A stretch of 64,000 nucleotides of DNA, taken from contig NC_026661.2 of assembly GCF_000004075.3 (NCBI RefSeq), positions 2,046,001 through 2,110,000 of the forward strand, in the 5' to 3' direction. Below are positions 1-13,301 of this stretch, piece after piece; within the stretch, counting starts at the first letter, position 1; every line of letters starts with the position of its first letter. The notes under the pieces were generated by a model that worked only from the letters and a program-made list of their open reading frames with translations, had not been told where the DNA came from and did not search any database. The position numbers were made by a program, and so were the translations under genes. Source of the DNA: Cucumis sativus. Lineage: Eukaryota > Streptophyta > Magnoliopsida > Cucurbitales > Cucurbitaceae.

Positions 1-2000
1 CCCCTCTCTTCCTCCACATCTCAACTCTCTAAACTTTCTTCTTTTTCAATTTTCAATTCTATTCTCTCTTTTGGACTGTGCTTACTTGATGAGGGCTTCG
101 CTATCTGGTCAGTGCGGATTTATTCTGTTCCCATTTGACTCGTTCCCTTCGAAGCTATATCCATCGTGTTACTTTTTCACAATCTCTCCCTTTGCTTTCC
201 AATTCTTATAGCGTTTGGGAGAACACTGGAGTAGCTACATCTTTCTTTTTATTATCATTTGCTCTAATATAATGCCTTCAATTGAATTCTTTTTCTTTTT
301 CCTTTTCTTTTGGGGAGGCAACGGTGATGAGCCTTTTTGCAGACCTGTAATGATTTGCGAATATGATCGCAATTTCTTACGAACATCTAAGGGACTGAGT
401 TGCTTTTTTTATTATTATTAATTTTTTTTTTTCTTTCCATTTCGATTTGGAATGAAGTGAGAATAGCCCTAACGTGCGATTAATAAACATGATTGTTCTT
501 GAGAAATTCGAATGAATTTAGGGTTTGGTTGTGTTTTGTGAAATGGAGGCTGTAGAACCCCAGAACGGAGTCGAGAATTTAGGGTTTGGTTCTTGCTTTG
601 TTTTGGTGTTAATTTCAGTTACTGTTTTTTCTTTTTTGGAACTTCCAATAAACTAATATCATATGATTAAGAACTTAGAGATATGAGTTTGTGACTTTTT
701 TTTTAATACTAAATTTGAAAACATTTGAATTTAGGAATAACTAATAGTTTTTATTAATTAGTCACTTTTTTTAAAATAAAAAGTAACAAGGTTTTATTTG
801 AAATTGTTTCCAATATTGAATTAATTTCTTATGAAACTATAAAATGATTTCTTGTGGGGTAGATTTTTGGTTTGTTTTATTGATTAATTAGATTAATTAT
901 GAATTTATTTAAAGTAAATAGAAGAATTGAATTCAAAGTCAGCAAAAGTTTTAATAAACTTAGTGGGATTTTCCTATTGAAAATTGAATAAGGTGTTTCT
1001 AAGATGAGTCTTCTCTTTTCATCTTACCAAAGATTCCTTTTGGTTGCATAGATTAAGTGTCAAACTTATTTGCATCACTTTTTTTACTATTTATTCATGA
1101 GATTTTATAAGATTAACCACTTTTGGTAGTGGTTCTCTCCAAATCAAAATTGTGTGGTGAATTCATATCTAATGGGATAATATTTATTCAAAGTTAGTAT
1201 TATATTTTTTTTTGTTGAATGTTTCTAATGTGAAAAGGAAGGAATAAAAGTAGATATGTATTGTGTAAATTGGTTTGAGCATTCACACCATTATAGAAAT
1301 CGTTTGAGAATATTAAATTACTCATTCACTCAAAAGCTTAAACAACCACACTCAAAAGCTTAAACAACCAGGAAGGGGTAAATAAAATTTGGCTTCATTT
1401 TATAATTAAACTTATTTATTAGTGATCTAATGAAAAGAGTTTTATATAATTGCTATTATTTTTATTATTGAACACAAAAAGTTTATATCAAATTTAGAAG
1501 TAAATATATACTCTTATCAAACTCGAGTTTGCAAGTTTCTAAATTCCAAAATCTCACAAAATCTCAATTTTGCGTTAAACAATCTTAAATGACATTTAAA
1601 TTCTATATAAGGTTGAGGAGATAGTAATAGCTTTTACACTTATTTTTAATATTGTGATAGGTTTATAATCTAAAATTTTTGCCACTAATGATATTTTAAT
1701 TATCCATCTAAAAGTTTTTCCATATTAGAAAAAATTAAGGGTTGTTTTCAACAAATTGTTTTATTTTAAGTTACAAAACGAAATAAATCATATGGAAGAA
1801 ATTGAAAATTTTGGAATAATTGAAACAAAATAAATCATATGGAAGAAATTGAAAATTTTGGAATAATTGAAACCAAATCGTATGGATTGAACAAATCAAT
1901 TTATTGAAACTATTTTACTTTCCCTTGTTTACAGAGAAACCAAATTTATGTGGATGAATTTACAAAAGACCTCAACTATCAAAGAAGAAAATCTTAAATA
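1..2000. other. Intergenic / leader-like DNA, no gene recognised
   Basis: The first 300 bases are pyrimidine-rich (CT runs) like a plant 5' leader, but no convincing coding exon follows. A TTAGGGTTT motif (inverted telo-box) occurs twice, near 519 and 579, inside a repeated GAATTTAGGGTTTGGTT phrase. Two short tandem duplications are visible: a 22-bp unit twice at about 1327-1370 and a 47-bp unit twice at about 1781-1874. The rest is AT-rich and unassigned. Confidence 0.5.
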
Positions 2001-2039
2001 AATCCAACTTTACCATTCGGGTAACCTCTCCACTCCTCT

Positions 2040-2341
2040 TTCAAATTTAGGCCTATGTCGTTGAATCCTGGGCTGACCGTATTCAACCCATTTCTACTCG
2101 CAAACACTCGTCTTTCTTCTTTCTTCTCTCTAACATTTTCTTCTGAATCTCTGTCGGAGTGTGAGCCTTTCGTAACCAAAAGGGTTTGCCACTTCAATCT
2201 CTGTCCATTCGTCTTTCCTCTTCAGGGCTCTAAAATCTGCTAATTATACCCTTCCCGTTGTGAAACCCAATTAGATCCTTTTCTGATTTCTTGCCGTTCT
2301 CGCTGCTTTTATCGACTAGGAATCTCGAATTCCTTTGGTGG
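2040..2341 (+). promoter_or_regulatory. OBE1: Probable 5' UTR exon of the OBERON gene
   Basis: A CT-rich transcribed-looking stretch ends in a strong donor (TGGTGG|GTAAGC, GT at 2342). The matching acceptor TTTCTTATAG ends at 3258, just before the OBERON start codon. The 5' border is a guess. OBERON-type genes commonly carry a long leader intron; transcript data would settle it. Confidence 0.5.
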
Positions 2342-3266
2342 GTAAGCTTTTTCTTCCTGTATTTGAGTTGGGAAGTTGATGAATGAGTTGATTTTATGGT
2401 TTTTTTTCTTTTTCTTGTTTGATCTTATGTTCTCATTTGTTTCTGTTTCTTACTGAGGGAGATTGGTTTTCTTGCCCCCCTTAAAACGATTCATTGAGCT
2501 TTTGTTCAAACAGTGCTGCTGGGAGATCTAGGTGCTCAGTTCAGTTGTGATTTCTTGTAGTTGATCTAGTTTTCAACTCGGTTTGTTGCTTGTGGTTCTG
2601 TTTCTTTTGGAGTTTGGTTGTGGATATGATTTTAAACGAGTTAGAAATATGAACACTTTTTCCCCCCTCCTTGAGTACATTGCGGAAGGGCTTTTCTGCC
2701 ATGGTTAACTGCAATCAGGTTTTTCTTTTGGACAATATCCCCGCCTGAACCTGAAATCTTAGTGCTCTTTTCTTATAGTTCTTATCAGATGAGTGATTTT
2801 ATCACGCTTGGTAATAATTTATTTTTTAGTTTTCAAAACTTGGCTTAGTACTTGAAAATACAAACGTAGATAGTAAAACAAAGGAACTTATGGGTGAAAG
2901 TAGTGTCTATAAGTTGGATTTTCAAGAATAAGAAATCAAATGCAATGGTTACTAAACGACTCCTAATTATTAGATTTTTGAAACTTTTTAGTTTTGAGGT
3001 TAAAAATTAGCTACGAGTTTCAAACCATACACCATTGAATTTAGTGTTTTTCATGGTTCTTTTCTTATAGCAACATTAATGGGCTTTTTTGAAGGATAGA
3101 ATAACTTAGTTTTCACTTTCTTTATCCTAAAATGGAAATTAGGAGTTCTTTTCCGAATATTGCCTAAACAAGTAAAGTGTTTAACGTATAGTGAATATTT
3201 GTACTTGTGTAGTGAAGGATGGTGGTTATTAATTCATATTGTCTTTCTTTTCTTATAGCAAGTTTA

Positions 3267-5676
3267 ATGGGTGCATCATCTGGTTCCAACATTCATCACC
3301 AGCCTGCATCAAAGATGATTCCCATACGTCAACAACCAAGACCAGAGGAACTCCAGACCTCCCTTTCATTAGTTTCTTCAGAACCCCAACATTCACCTGA
3401 GGTACCCAGATCTAATTCTGACCATGTTCAGGAGTCACCTGCTGAGAGTGCCAGTTCTCAAGAAACTTGGCCTATTGGTGATGGAGTGATGGGAAAGAAG
3501 ATGGAAAATGGAAAGGCAGATAATGACTATGTGGAACAATCAGTCATTCGTCGTCTTTCTAGTGCTGATAAAATCTCCCTTCGTGACATAGCAAGAGACA
3601 GAATTGAGGTAATTGCAGAAAAGATGCATCATTTACCGGAGGATTTTCTAGAAAATTTGAAGAATGGGCTTCGAATTATTCTTGATGGAAACGGCGGTGC
3701 ACAACAGAGAGACGAGATTTTTATTTTGCAAAAGCTAGTTCAGCGTAGAACTGATTTAACTGCGAAGACATTGATTAGAGCTCATAGGGTGCAACTTGAA
3801 ATTCTAGTTGCCATCAATACAGGAATTCAGGCCTTCTTGCATCCAAATATTAGCCTCTCTCAAACTACGCTCATTGAGGTTTTTGCGTATAAGAGATGTA
3901 GAAATATTGCTTGCCAAAACCAGCTTCCAGCTGATGATTGCACCTGTGAGATATGTACCAGCAGAAATGGTTTCTGCAATCTCTGCATGTGTGTAATATG
4001 CAACAAGTTTGATTTTGAAGTTAACACTTGTCGTTGGATTGGTTGTGACTTGTGTTCTCATTGGTCTCACACTGATTGTGCAATTCGTGATGGAAAGATC
4101 TGCATGGGCTCCTCAGTAAGAATCGGGACAGCCCGGTCTGAAATGCATTTCAAGTGCCCAGCTTGCCATCGGACATCTGAGCTACTTGGTTGGGTTAGAG
4201 ATGTGTTTCAACATTGTGCACCTTCCTGGGACCAAGAGTCTCTCCTAAAGGAGCTTGATTTTGTCAGTAGAATTTTTCGTGGAAGTGAGGACCACGGAGG
4301 GAGGAAACTATTTTGGAAATGTGAAGAACTCAAAGAGAAAATGAAGAGTGGAGCTCTGGAGTCAGCAGCAGCATGCAGAGCAATATTGATGTTTTTTCAA
4401 GGTACATCATTGATAAGGTCTTTATATTTTTGGATTCGCTTGGAATAGCTTCTGTGCACAAGAGACTGTTAAAGGGTGCATGATTCAGTTCCACTTCCAT
4501 GTAGAGAAACTGTCTAACATAAATTAATTGGTTTCATTTTCTAATTTCTAAAATGAGCATGATATATGATTATGTGTCCCCAAGATGCTTGATTTTTCTG
4601 TTGATGAATTTACTAGGCAGCTACTCTATTAAATGTTTTGGTTTTCAAAATGTCCCTATTTCATATGGTACAAACGAGTAATAATGGAAGAAGATTTTCC
4701 TTTAGAAGTAGTCTTCTACTCTCTCCTAAAGTTCGAGGGGTGAAATCTTTAAGCTTATTCTTTTCCATAGTTGCAAGAGTTAGTTATATGGATAGCATAT
4801 TTTTGGGATACTTTTTTTAAAGATAGTTTTAGTTGATATAACATGTCTCTGGGGTGCTATTTCTATAGAAGTAAAAAGTAAATTTCGTGGACTTTTCTAT
4901 TTGGTATCCCATGAATGAGCTGAGATTGATATTAGAGTTCAAGGAGCAATCCGCTCCATTTGAGAGGAGCTTTTTTGGTAATTTTTTTCTCTTTTATTTG
5001 GTTAATTGAGCTATCTTTTAGTTGTATTTGCCTTTTGCCTATCAGTTTTACTAGTAATTAATAAAAATCTAACGTCCTTGCTCTTACTGAAGAGAACGAG
5101 ACAGACTCTATGAGTAGTCTTGAAAATGGGGAGGGAGGAAGGTTAGCAGCCCCACAGGAAGCATGCAACCGAATTGCTGAGGTGGTGCAGGAGGTTATAA
5201 GGAAAATGGAAATCGTTGCTAACGAGAAGATGAGAAGCTGGAAAAAGGCTCGCATGGATGTTGAGGCCTTCAACCGTGAGGTTGAGGACAAGGCCAAGGA
5301 GGCAGCTGAAATAAAGCTTGACAGACAGAGAAAGAAGGTACAAATTGAAGAACTGGAGAAAATCGTTAGACTTAAATGTGCAGAAGCTGATATGTTCCAA
5401 CTTAAGGCCAATGAGGCAAAACGAGAGGCCGAGAGACTTCAGAGGATTGCTCTTGCTAAAACAGACAAGTCCGAGGAAGAATATGCTAGCAGTTACCTGA
5501 AACAACGTCTGAATGAAGCTGAGGCTGAAAAACAGTATTTGCTTGAAAAGATTAAGCTACAAGAAAGTTCCAGAGCTTCACAAAGTAGTGGTGGGGCTGA
5601 TCCGTCTCAAATGCTTATGTATTCAAAAATTCAAGATCTACTCTATAATGTTTCTAAGCCTGACTCAGCTAAATGA
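3267..5676 (+). CDS. OBE1: OBERON-like PHD-finger protein (OBE1/OBE2 type)
   Basis: Exons 3267-4401 and 5093-5676 join in frame (GAG codon across the junction) to 572 aa, close to Arabidopsis OBE1. The start is the ATG at 3267, eight bases after a splice acceptor (AG at 3257-3258). A non-coding first exon probably ends at 2341 (donor GTAAGC), leaving a 5' UTR intron of about 917 bases. Seen: a conserved N-terminus beginning MGASSGSNIHHQPASKM, a helical region around residues 90-200 with ADKISLRDIARDRIEVIAE, a Cys/His-rich PHD finger at about 211-285 (CRNIAC, CTCEIC, CNLCMCVIC, CDLCSHWSHTDC), and a C-terminal coiled coil at about 400-540 rich in Lys, Glu and Ala. Known of the family: nuclear proteins needed for root and shoot meristem establishment that work with VEL/TTA partners on chromatin. 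The gene looks intact. Confidence 0.95.
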
Positions 5677-6091
5677 ATGGGAATTCTTTGGGATTAGTCC
5701 CTTATGAATGCTAAGGTCTAGGAGCACAATGATATGTACATTAAAATCTTGTTACTTATGTTGCTTTGTTGTCTGATAATGTATGAAGTTGTTTCTCACT
5801 GGATCTTCAGATACTTGTATCGTAAACATAACCAAGTCATTGGTTGCTTCTATCATGTCTAAAGTAGATTGTTTATGACAGACCGAGATTCTGTTTGATG
5901 CCCTGGGGGTGAGTTGAAAAATAAAAAACAAAAGCAAAAATATATTTTATGAAGTCAAATAACATAACAGCAAAATACAATGCCTTATTAGAAAGGTTGC
6001 TTAAAACTAAGAACTATTATCTAGAGAATGACTGACGAAGCTAGGTACTTATTTGAATGAACTAGGGTACGTTGATAGGAGCTGGATGAAT

Positions 6092-6685
6092 TCAATGCAG
6101 TGAACGGTTCTTCTTCATTGTTGTAGACGGTAAAGATTTTGCCCCTTTCTTTTCATTCCTTTGAACTATAGGTTCAGCTAAACTTTGCTTGGCAGGTAAA
6201 GTATCTGAAAAGGAATTTTTGTCATACGAAATTGCTGTGCTTATACCATGACATCTTATAGACGAGGTTAAGCACACGTTTGGGGTGACGATGAGTGCAT
6301 CGTTTACACACACACCCATCATTCTGCTTTTGGTTATTTTAATCATTCTGTTTGGGATGCTTGATGGAACCAAGCTGCCATTCGGGAAGTGTGAAAGATT
6401 GTTGAGTAGTAATGTTGTGGGGATAGAATGGCGTAAAACGAATTCTTCGAGTTGGTCCAGGGAGATATCAGCTTGAGAAAGTTCCTGATCAGTAGGCATG
6501 AAGAAGGTTATATCTGAATTTTGCAAGGTTTTATTGGAGTTGTTTAAGATCTTGAGTAGTATGACAAAGCCATGGTAAGATTTTAATCTCATCTCATCCA
6601 TGGCTGCTTGCAGGTCGGTTTGGTTGGTCATCGTAGCCTGAGCTTTTGCAACTAAAAAGAGAAGAACAAAAAACCAGGGTGTCAT
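6092..6685 (-). CDS. Single-FAS1-domain secreted protein (fasciclin-like)
   Basis: Single exon, 197 aa. Residues 1-18 form a signal peptide (MTPWFFVLLFLVAKAQA). The rest is one fasciclin domain: the H1-type motif DITFFMPTDQELS lies at about 58-70, and the later TKSRMMGVCVNDALIVTPN block is typical of short plant FAS1 proteins. Several NxS/T sequons (NNSNKT, NLS, NGS) suggest N-glycosylation. No GPI-anchor signal is evident; the tail is basic (KKNRSLH). A TATA-like box (TATAAAT on the minus strand) lies at 6756-6762, about 70 bases upstream of the ATG. Such proteins sit in the wall or apoplast and are thought to mediate adhesion; no substrate can be named. The nearest neighbour, OBERON, converges on it. 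Confidence 0.8.
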   Translation of the reverse strand: MTPWFFVLLFLVAKAQATMTNQTDLQAAMDEMRLKSYHGFVILLKILNNSNKTLQNSDITFFMPTDQELSQADISLDQLEEFVLRHSIPTTLLLNNLSHFPNGSLVPSSIPNRMIKITKSRMMGVCVNDALIVTPNVCLTSSIRCHGISTAISYDKNSFSDTLPAKQSLAEPIVQRNEKKGAKSLPSTTMKKNRSLH

Positions 6686-6762
6686 TTGGGGTTAGATTAG
6701 AAGATCAAAAAGTGTATTCAAGGTACAGATACTAAATCAATGGAGATTTTGGTGAATTTATA

Positions 6763-9700
6763 GCAGGGCAAGCAAGTTTTAGCCATTTGAAGAAGGTGGA
6801 TGGCTTGTGTTTTTCACCATACAATTTGAACAGTAACAATTAGTTAGGAGAGGTAGTTCATGCCTCAAAATTCTATTGTTTCTTTGCCTTTTTCTTCATT
6901 AAAAATGCATTTTTAGATGCCAGCTTTGTAGAAAATGCCACAAAAAGGGAATGGCATTAGGAATCCCATACCAAAAGTACAAGAATGAGAAGTTTCATAT
7001 CAGCAAAGTTTTGCTCCATCCCCAGGAATCACAGCCAATTGAGCAAGAAGGGGTTTTGTTTTCCATATTTGGGAAACTTAGATTTTCTAATTTTAATGGG
7101 ATAATATTCTGCGGTAACAAAGGAGAAGTATATTCAATGTAAAGTAGAGATTATGATAATAATCCTTTTCTATATTCACATAAAACAATTGAAGAAGAGA
7201 ACGAGTTGATGATAATACGCTTCTTTGAACCACTCATTAACACTGTAAAGATCCTCTGCCCTCACATCTCAAATTATTTGCTTTGCTTTTTGCAAGTGAC
7301 CAAAGAGAGAAAATTAAAAAGAAAAGAAAAGATGATACATAAAAAAATACTTTCTTCATCTCTCAATCCACACACACTTGTGATTATACACTAAAACCTG
7401 TTTTATTTGCTTCCACTTTGTTAGAGGAAAAGTTTGGCATCCTCTATAACGTTGTGCATATGTTTGAAACGCTTCTCAAATATTTTTGTCAACAAAATCC
7501 CTATTCAAATCTTGCACAAATGTTTACGATGAATATAGGTTTTAGCATTGCAAAAATTAAGTATAGTTTAACGAATATAAAATACGTTTTCTCAATAAAA
7601 AAAGTCAGAGATTTGAATCTTCATGTTCCATTTGAACTCAAAAAAGTGCTTTTAAGTACAAATGTGTTTTGAAATAGTTGAAGAGTCATTTCAGTTAAGT
7701 TTTAAGCAATGTTATATTAGGTTAGTTTTTGTTATTATTTACCTTAGACGATCAAATCTTACTTTTTGTTAAAGTTTACATTCAAATCTTACACAAATGA
7801 TGATGATGATGAATATAGCTATTAACATTATCATAGTGAAAGTCTACTTTAAACGTTGATTTAGAACGACTACTCAAATGTTGATAAGTACTCTTAAGTA
7901 AAGTGTTATGAAGCAGTTGAAAAGTCATTCCAAATAGTTTTAAATTAGTTTTTGCTATTATTTATATTAGAAATTCGAACCTTAGTTTTTATTATTATCT
8001 ACAACGACATAGTGCATAAATAATGATGAACTTAGTTATTAACATTGCTGAATTAAAGTAAGCATATACCGTCAACAAACATGTATAACTAAAAATATTG
8101 TTAATATTTAATGGTTGATTTAGAATTACTGTCTAAAAGTGTTTATAGAATTGGTTTTAAATTATGTTATTATTTTTAAATGCTAATATTTTTTATTCTT
8201 ATCTACCTTTCAAGCCTAAATCTTAACTTATGTTATTTTCTACCTTAGAAATTGAAATCTCTACCTCCATAAATGAAATGAATACCACAAGGCACAAAGT
8301 ATACCTTTGATTTGATATACTTCAATCATAGTCATTACGTTTGTTAGACCAACGGATCATATATTTCATGTGCTTCATTCAACAACTCTACCAATGGTTT
8401 CTGCCTATTCTAAAGAAACGTGATGTGCTTTAAACTACTGACGACGACAACTTTAGCTTTTAGGACTTTGATTGACTAACTGATAGATATTGAGATACAC
8501 TCATCCTCGATAAGGTGGCCAAAGCTTTAGATTCATTTTTACATTTAGTCATCGGTAATCTTATATATCTAAAACTCTTCTAAGTTCTCTTAAGAAAATT
8601 TGGAATATGGCTAAAAATACCTCTTTGAGTCCATGTGTTTTTATATTTAACATATTTGCTAAATTTCACAAGATGGATTGAGATATGAATTCTTTTTTAG
8701 TCATTCAAACACCTCATGTGGATCTAGCTTTGAACAGCGTAGAACACGTTATGAGAGATGTCGAAGGGGGCTGGTTCTTCTGTTATATGCATGCTATTGG
8801 GGCATGTAATCAATGCTATTGGGGCATGTAATCAAGGACATTGGTAGCCTAACAAAGGGTTGGCGCCATTCATGCATCTTTCGAGAATTCAACCCATGAG
8901 CTATAAAAATGTCACTTCATTGTAGCAATGCTCCACCAACATAAGATAACATATGTTTCCTCAAACGAGTATAGGAGAAGTTAAGACTTTTTGCCGTATA
9001 ATTTCTTTTTTTAAATCAATGAGTGTCCAGGCCAATCTACGCGCCATTTGGGTGTCAAGAATTTTTTTCTTTTCATGTTGGGTTACAACACGACTGTTAG
9101 TTGTAAAAATGAATGTGTTTCAGAAAACACTTGAAAAATATAAGAAGATTTATTCTGTTAAGAAATGTTGAGTAATGCATTTGTTTGTTTGTTGATAAGC
9201 AACCAATGAATGAAACCCTAGCAAACTTTAACTTTAATGAGGAGAAATGTGCTTAATAGGTACAATTTCATGTTTAAGGCAATGTTATTTACCCCTTGAT
9301 AGTAAGTCAAATTTTATGCTGAAGTATAGGCCTTGTGTGCAAGGAAAATCAACTATTTGATGTTCTTTAGTGATGTTATGGTTTGTGCTTGAAGCCTGGT
9401 CTCTCTCTACATGTTTATGTTTTAGTGGGTCAAATGAAACTTTAGAATGTAGTAACCTTAAGAAACTTATCTTTATTACTCTGCTGTTCCAATGAATTTG
9501 AACATCGGCTGCCATTCCAAACAAGAATCAGCTTCTCAGGTTACATGGAAAAGTCCTTGAATCGTCCTGGGGAGCGAAGCGACAATAGCTGCTTCAATCA
9601 AACATTGACTCTCTTTATTACTATGCTGTTCCAATGAAAATTGTGGTGGTAATTATCATCTTTTACCAATACTTCTGGTGTATAAGGCAACATAGACTAA

Positions 9701-10290
9701 AATTTTAACCAACCCCTCAAAATGATTCTCAAGATTCATGGTCAAAATAAGAATAAGATAAATAACTTGTATGTTTAACACCACAATAATTAGATAGAAT
9801 TTCAAATTATTTGCACCACCTTTGATATATATGGCACATTCCTTTGTTAGCGGATCATGAAATCTTCAAGAGCAATGAAGATGAGAGAAAACTGCTTCTA
9901 AATATATAAAATTGGTTAAGGCTAAGCAAGTGATCATAGACAGTGACATGGAAATTTTTGGTTGATATTTTTATAATTATAACATTGTGATCAAACAGTA
10001 GTATAGAAAACCTATTGAATATCAAAGCATAAGTTACATCAATCAGGTTAAAAATGGCATACCAGAGAGAAAATCCAAGGACTCTAGCATCTTGGTAACT
10101 ATTAGCTAACTTTTAACAAGCTATCTTTTATTAAAGTGCTATGAAAACCTACACGATTGATTTTATTTTACCAGTTTAATTAATTTATACAAACTAGTTA
10201 ATAATCTGACTGTAGAGCTATACCATGATTTGGTGCTGTTATTAATGTGTCTTGATTGATGATACAAATTTGAACCTGGAAGGGCATGCT
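6763..10290. other. Intergenic DNA between FAS1 and WRKY genes
   Basis: No coding exon recognised; all open frames are short and AT-biased. A 22-bp perfect tandem duplication (ATGCTATTGGGGCATGTAAT core) lies at 8791-8834. A roughly 27-base phrase containing CTGTTCCAATGAA occurs at about 9471 and again at about 9607. Otherwise AT-rich filler. Confidence 0.5.
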
Positions 10291-10513
10291 ATCTTAGCTT
10301 TCGATTGCTACTTTCAGCTGCTTATTTTGTTCACTCGCAACTCCTGGGCTAGGATTTACCACCACCCCATCGAGTATAATGTCATCACTTGTTTCTGTTG
10401 CATTCAACTTGCCATTCTCTTCAATCAATTTGCCTTCAGAACCTGATTGGACGTGAAATATATTTGAGAGAATATTATCACAAACCTCTGATTTATCTTC
10501 TACTCCTACACTG

Positions 10514-12276
10514 TTACTTACTTGAATCACTTCGCGGATCCTTACTAGCATGAACCACCGTACTAACCGGTTTTGGTTTTGTTTCGTCACTCTGGGCTGT
10601 TGTGGATCCAACTGAGTTCAACGTCACTGTTCTAATAGGAGGCACAACATGGTCATGCTGGCCCTCATATGTGGTAAGCACTATTTTGGGATCATGAGAC
10701 GCCCTCTCTACATGTTTCTTAACTGGACATCCAGGACTTGAGCATCTGTAGTAACTCCTGCCCAAAATAATAGCACAACCGTGATTACCAATGTACTTTG
10801 TATTCATTAGAAAAGTTGAACTTGTGTTCAAGAATCAAGACTTTTTAAATAAGTAGTTTCCAAGATTGTATCATGCATTGAAAGGGACTGCCTAAAACCA
10901 GACATGGGACATACTCTTTCTCCTTGCAGAGATTGGTTCCATGTTTGAGTTGGCAGTAAAAGAAAAGAGTATGGTTGTTCCCCTCGTCCCCAAACCCTCC
11001 CAATATACATGTGTATGTATATATATATAACTTCATCAACGAACGAGCATGATGAGCAATGAAAAGCAAAAGAAATCTACTCAGGTAAAATTAAGAAATT
11101 ATCGCTCAGCATATACTCATTATCCGAGCACTCATACAACTGTCCTACTTAATTATATACAATCTTAGACAATATTTTGCAATTAATTAATCAATACCTA
11201 GGATTTGGATTGCCTTTCACAAATTTCTGTCCATACTTCCGCCAGCGGTATCCATCATTGACGATGTCAACCTCACTAGGAGTTTGAACAACAACCCGAG
11301 ATTCAACAGTTGACTTGTCTGCTACTGTCGTCACGTCAATATTACATCTTTTCTTCCTTTTGAAACTAATTAAGCGTTAGTTCACAAATTTATTAATAAA
11401 GAAAAAAAAAAAAAAACAGTCAGTGCTTTAGCGTACTCTCGTTTCAGGTCTGGTGTATCGTCACTATCAACCTCATCATTAGTCCTAGACCTTTTCGAAA
11501 CTTCATCTTTTACATTATCACTGGCTATAACTGATGGTGGTTGACGCATATCAGCAAGCTCAGTTTGTTGAGGTGTCTGGCTAAGTGCAATGGAGGTTTT
11601 ATCTTCAAGTACCGAGGCAATGAAATACATCAAAGAACTGTATATAACCAAAACAAGATATGAGTTACACAGTTTCTTTCTTACCTTGAGAATTTCCAGA
11701 AGCATGTTCACCTAATTTTTCTTCAACCATGGTAACGACTCCAACAGGAACTGGAATATGAGGTTGAGGTTTAGGATGATCGTGCTGACCAAAGTAAACA
11801 GTGTCTGTGATTTTCCCATCATGAGTACGCTCCAGTTGTTTTTTCACCATGCAAGTAGGATGCGTACATCTGTAATAGCTTCTAACAAAGACATTGCCCT
11901 TAACCAGTTTCTGACCATATTTCCGCCAGTTAAATCCATCCTCTGATACTTTCTCTCGTATACTGGAGGTAATACATACTTTCAAAACAGATAGGGGATT
12001 CTGTTCTGCAGTAATTGGCTTATGGGTCACTTTCTCAGTCACTATACTAGAGATTTCTCCTCGATCCACTAGTGCTATTGTAACCTCAGGCTGCTTGACA
12101 GCTTCTTCAAGTGTATTACTGGAAGCCCCTGTGCATTTGTGATCTGATTTCGATGCATTAGTTCCACCAGGATCGTCCTGAGACGCTTGCGGTTGACTAT
12201 CTGAACTGTTTTCATGATCCAATTGATCGGAATCAACTTCATTCTCTAACTGGTCCCCGTCCCCTGTAGAAACCAT
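10514..12276 (-). CDS. WRKY1: Group I WRKY transcription factor, WRKY1/ZAP1-like
   Basis: Minus-strand coding exons 12276-11685, 11602-11437, 11356-11198 and 10757-10514 join in frame to 386 aa. Start: [13 protein letters not shown] at 12276. Two WRKY domains are present, each with an intact WRKYGQK and zinc finger: N-terminal (about 110-175) with C-x4-C-x22-HxH, and C-terminal (about 290-355) with C-x4-C-x23-HxH. The intron after the Arg of NPNPR|SYYRC is the conserved group I/C-domain intron. The phrase [17 protein letters not shown] in the N-domain matches Arabidopsis WRKY1/ZAP1. A basic nuclear-localisation-like stretch (LKREKKRCN) spans exons 2-3. Family role: binding W-boxes (TTGAC) in defence and stress genes. 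Odd: a stop at 10514 ends the frame, while the +1 frame stays open to 10294 with protein-like content (see findings), so the true C-terminus may be longer. Confidence 0.9.
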
Positions 12277-13301
12277 ATGCACAAGTACTGAACTTAGATC
12301 ATAAACCAGAGAGCTCTAAAGAACTCTTATTCTCCACAATTTGATTGACACAGAAACTGGATCCCACGTCACGTCTAGCTGTATACTGAATCCTGGTAAG
12401 AAATGCAACAAAATGGAAAATTGCTAAAAGTCATTTTGGACTACCTCCATATAATCAAAATTCAAGAGGCCAGATATCAAACAAACAATTTATTAATATT
12501 ATTCGAGAATGATCGTGTCATTGTGTGCGTAGACAATTTACTTCAAACTTCATAGTCATGGTCATAAAGAAAACGTGAAGATTTCATGCATACTCAGCAT
12601 CCCCAAATTCATGCATTATATAACCCCAAGCTGTTTCTAATATGAAAATGTGTTTGTACGCATGAAAAGTGGAAATTTCAGTTTAGCCCAAGAACCCCCC
12701 CTCCCCAAAAAAAAAAAATGGAAACTAGAGTGTCAGAGTTGATTCAGACTACTATAATTTACAATATAGAAGAAGGATTGACTTCGAAAATATACCGTAC
12801 TAAAATCAAAATATTGAACATTTAAAAGTTTCGGGAAGTGGGATAAGATATATATTATTCAATACATGGAAATAATCTTCATTCTCAATTAATAACCAAA
12901 ATTTTTTAATAGAAAAAAGAATAGACATGGAAATCGAATTCAGTGCACAATAATCCACCACTTGCACACCATCCGATGAAATCTTCGAGGCGAACAAAGA
13001 AACAATGGTGTTCAAAGTAAAACTCTCACTCCAACTAAAGCTTATAAAGAGAAGAAAAAGAATTAGCTACTAATTTCATCCAAAACATACGGACCAAGTA
13101 GGCTCAGCTTGAGCTGAGTAACTAGATTCTCCGGCTCCAGTACGGATCAAAATAATTAAGATCCAAATCACAAAACTCCGCCTTCAATTTCAGAAACAAG
13201 AGAAAAATATCCACATACTTATCTGTTATCTCCCTCCCCCCAAAAAAAAAATTTACAACAATAATATTGAGTTAGACATGAGAAAGGGAAAAAAGCTCTA
13301 C

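Noticed and set aside
1327-1874. Short tandem duplications (22 and 47 bp) as a repeat array of biological interest, such as CRISPR-like
   Set aside because: Only two copies each, no spacers, and typical slippage duplications in AT-rich plant DNA.
10500-10525. A 16-nt intron (GTAAGT...GTAG) restoring the WRKY reading frame
   Set aside because: Far below the minimum size of plant introns.
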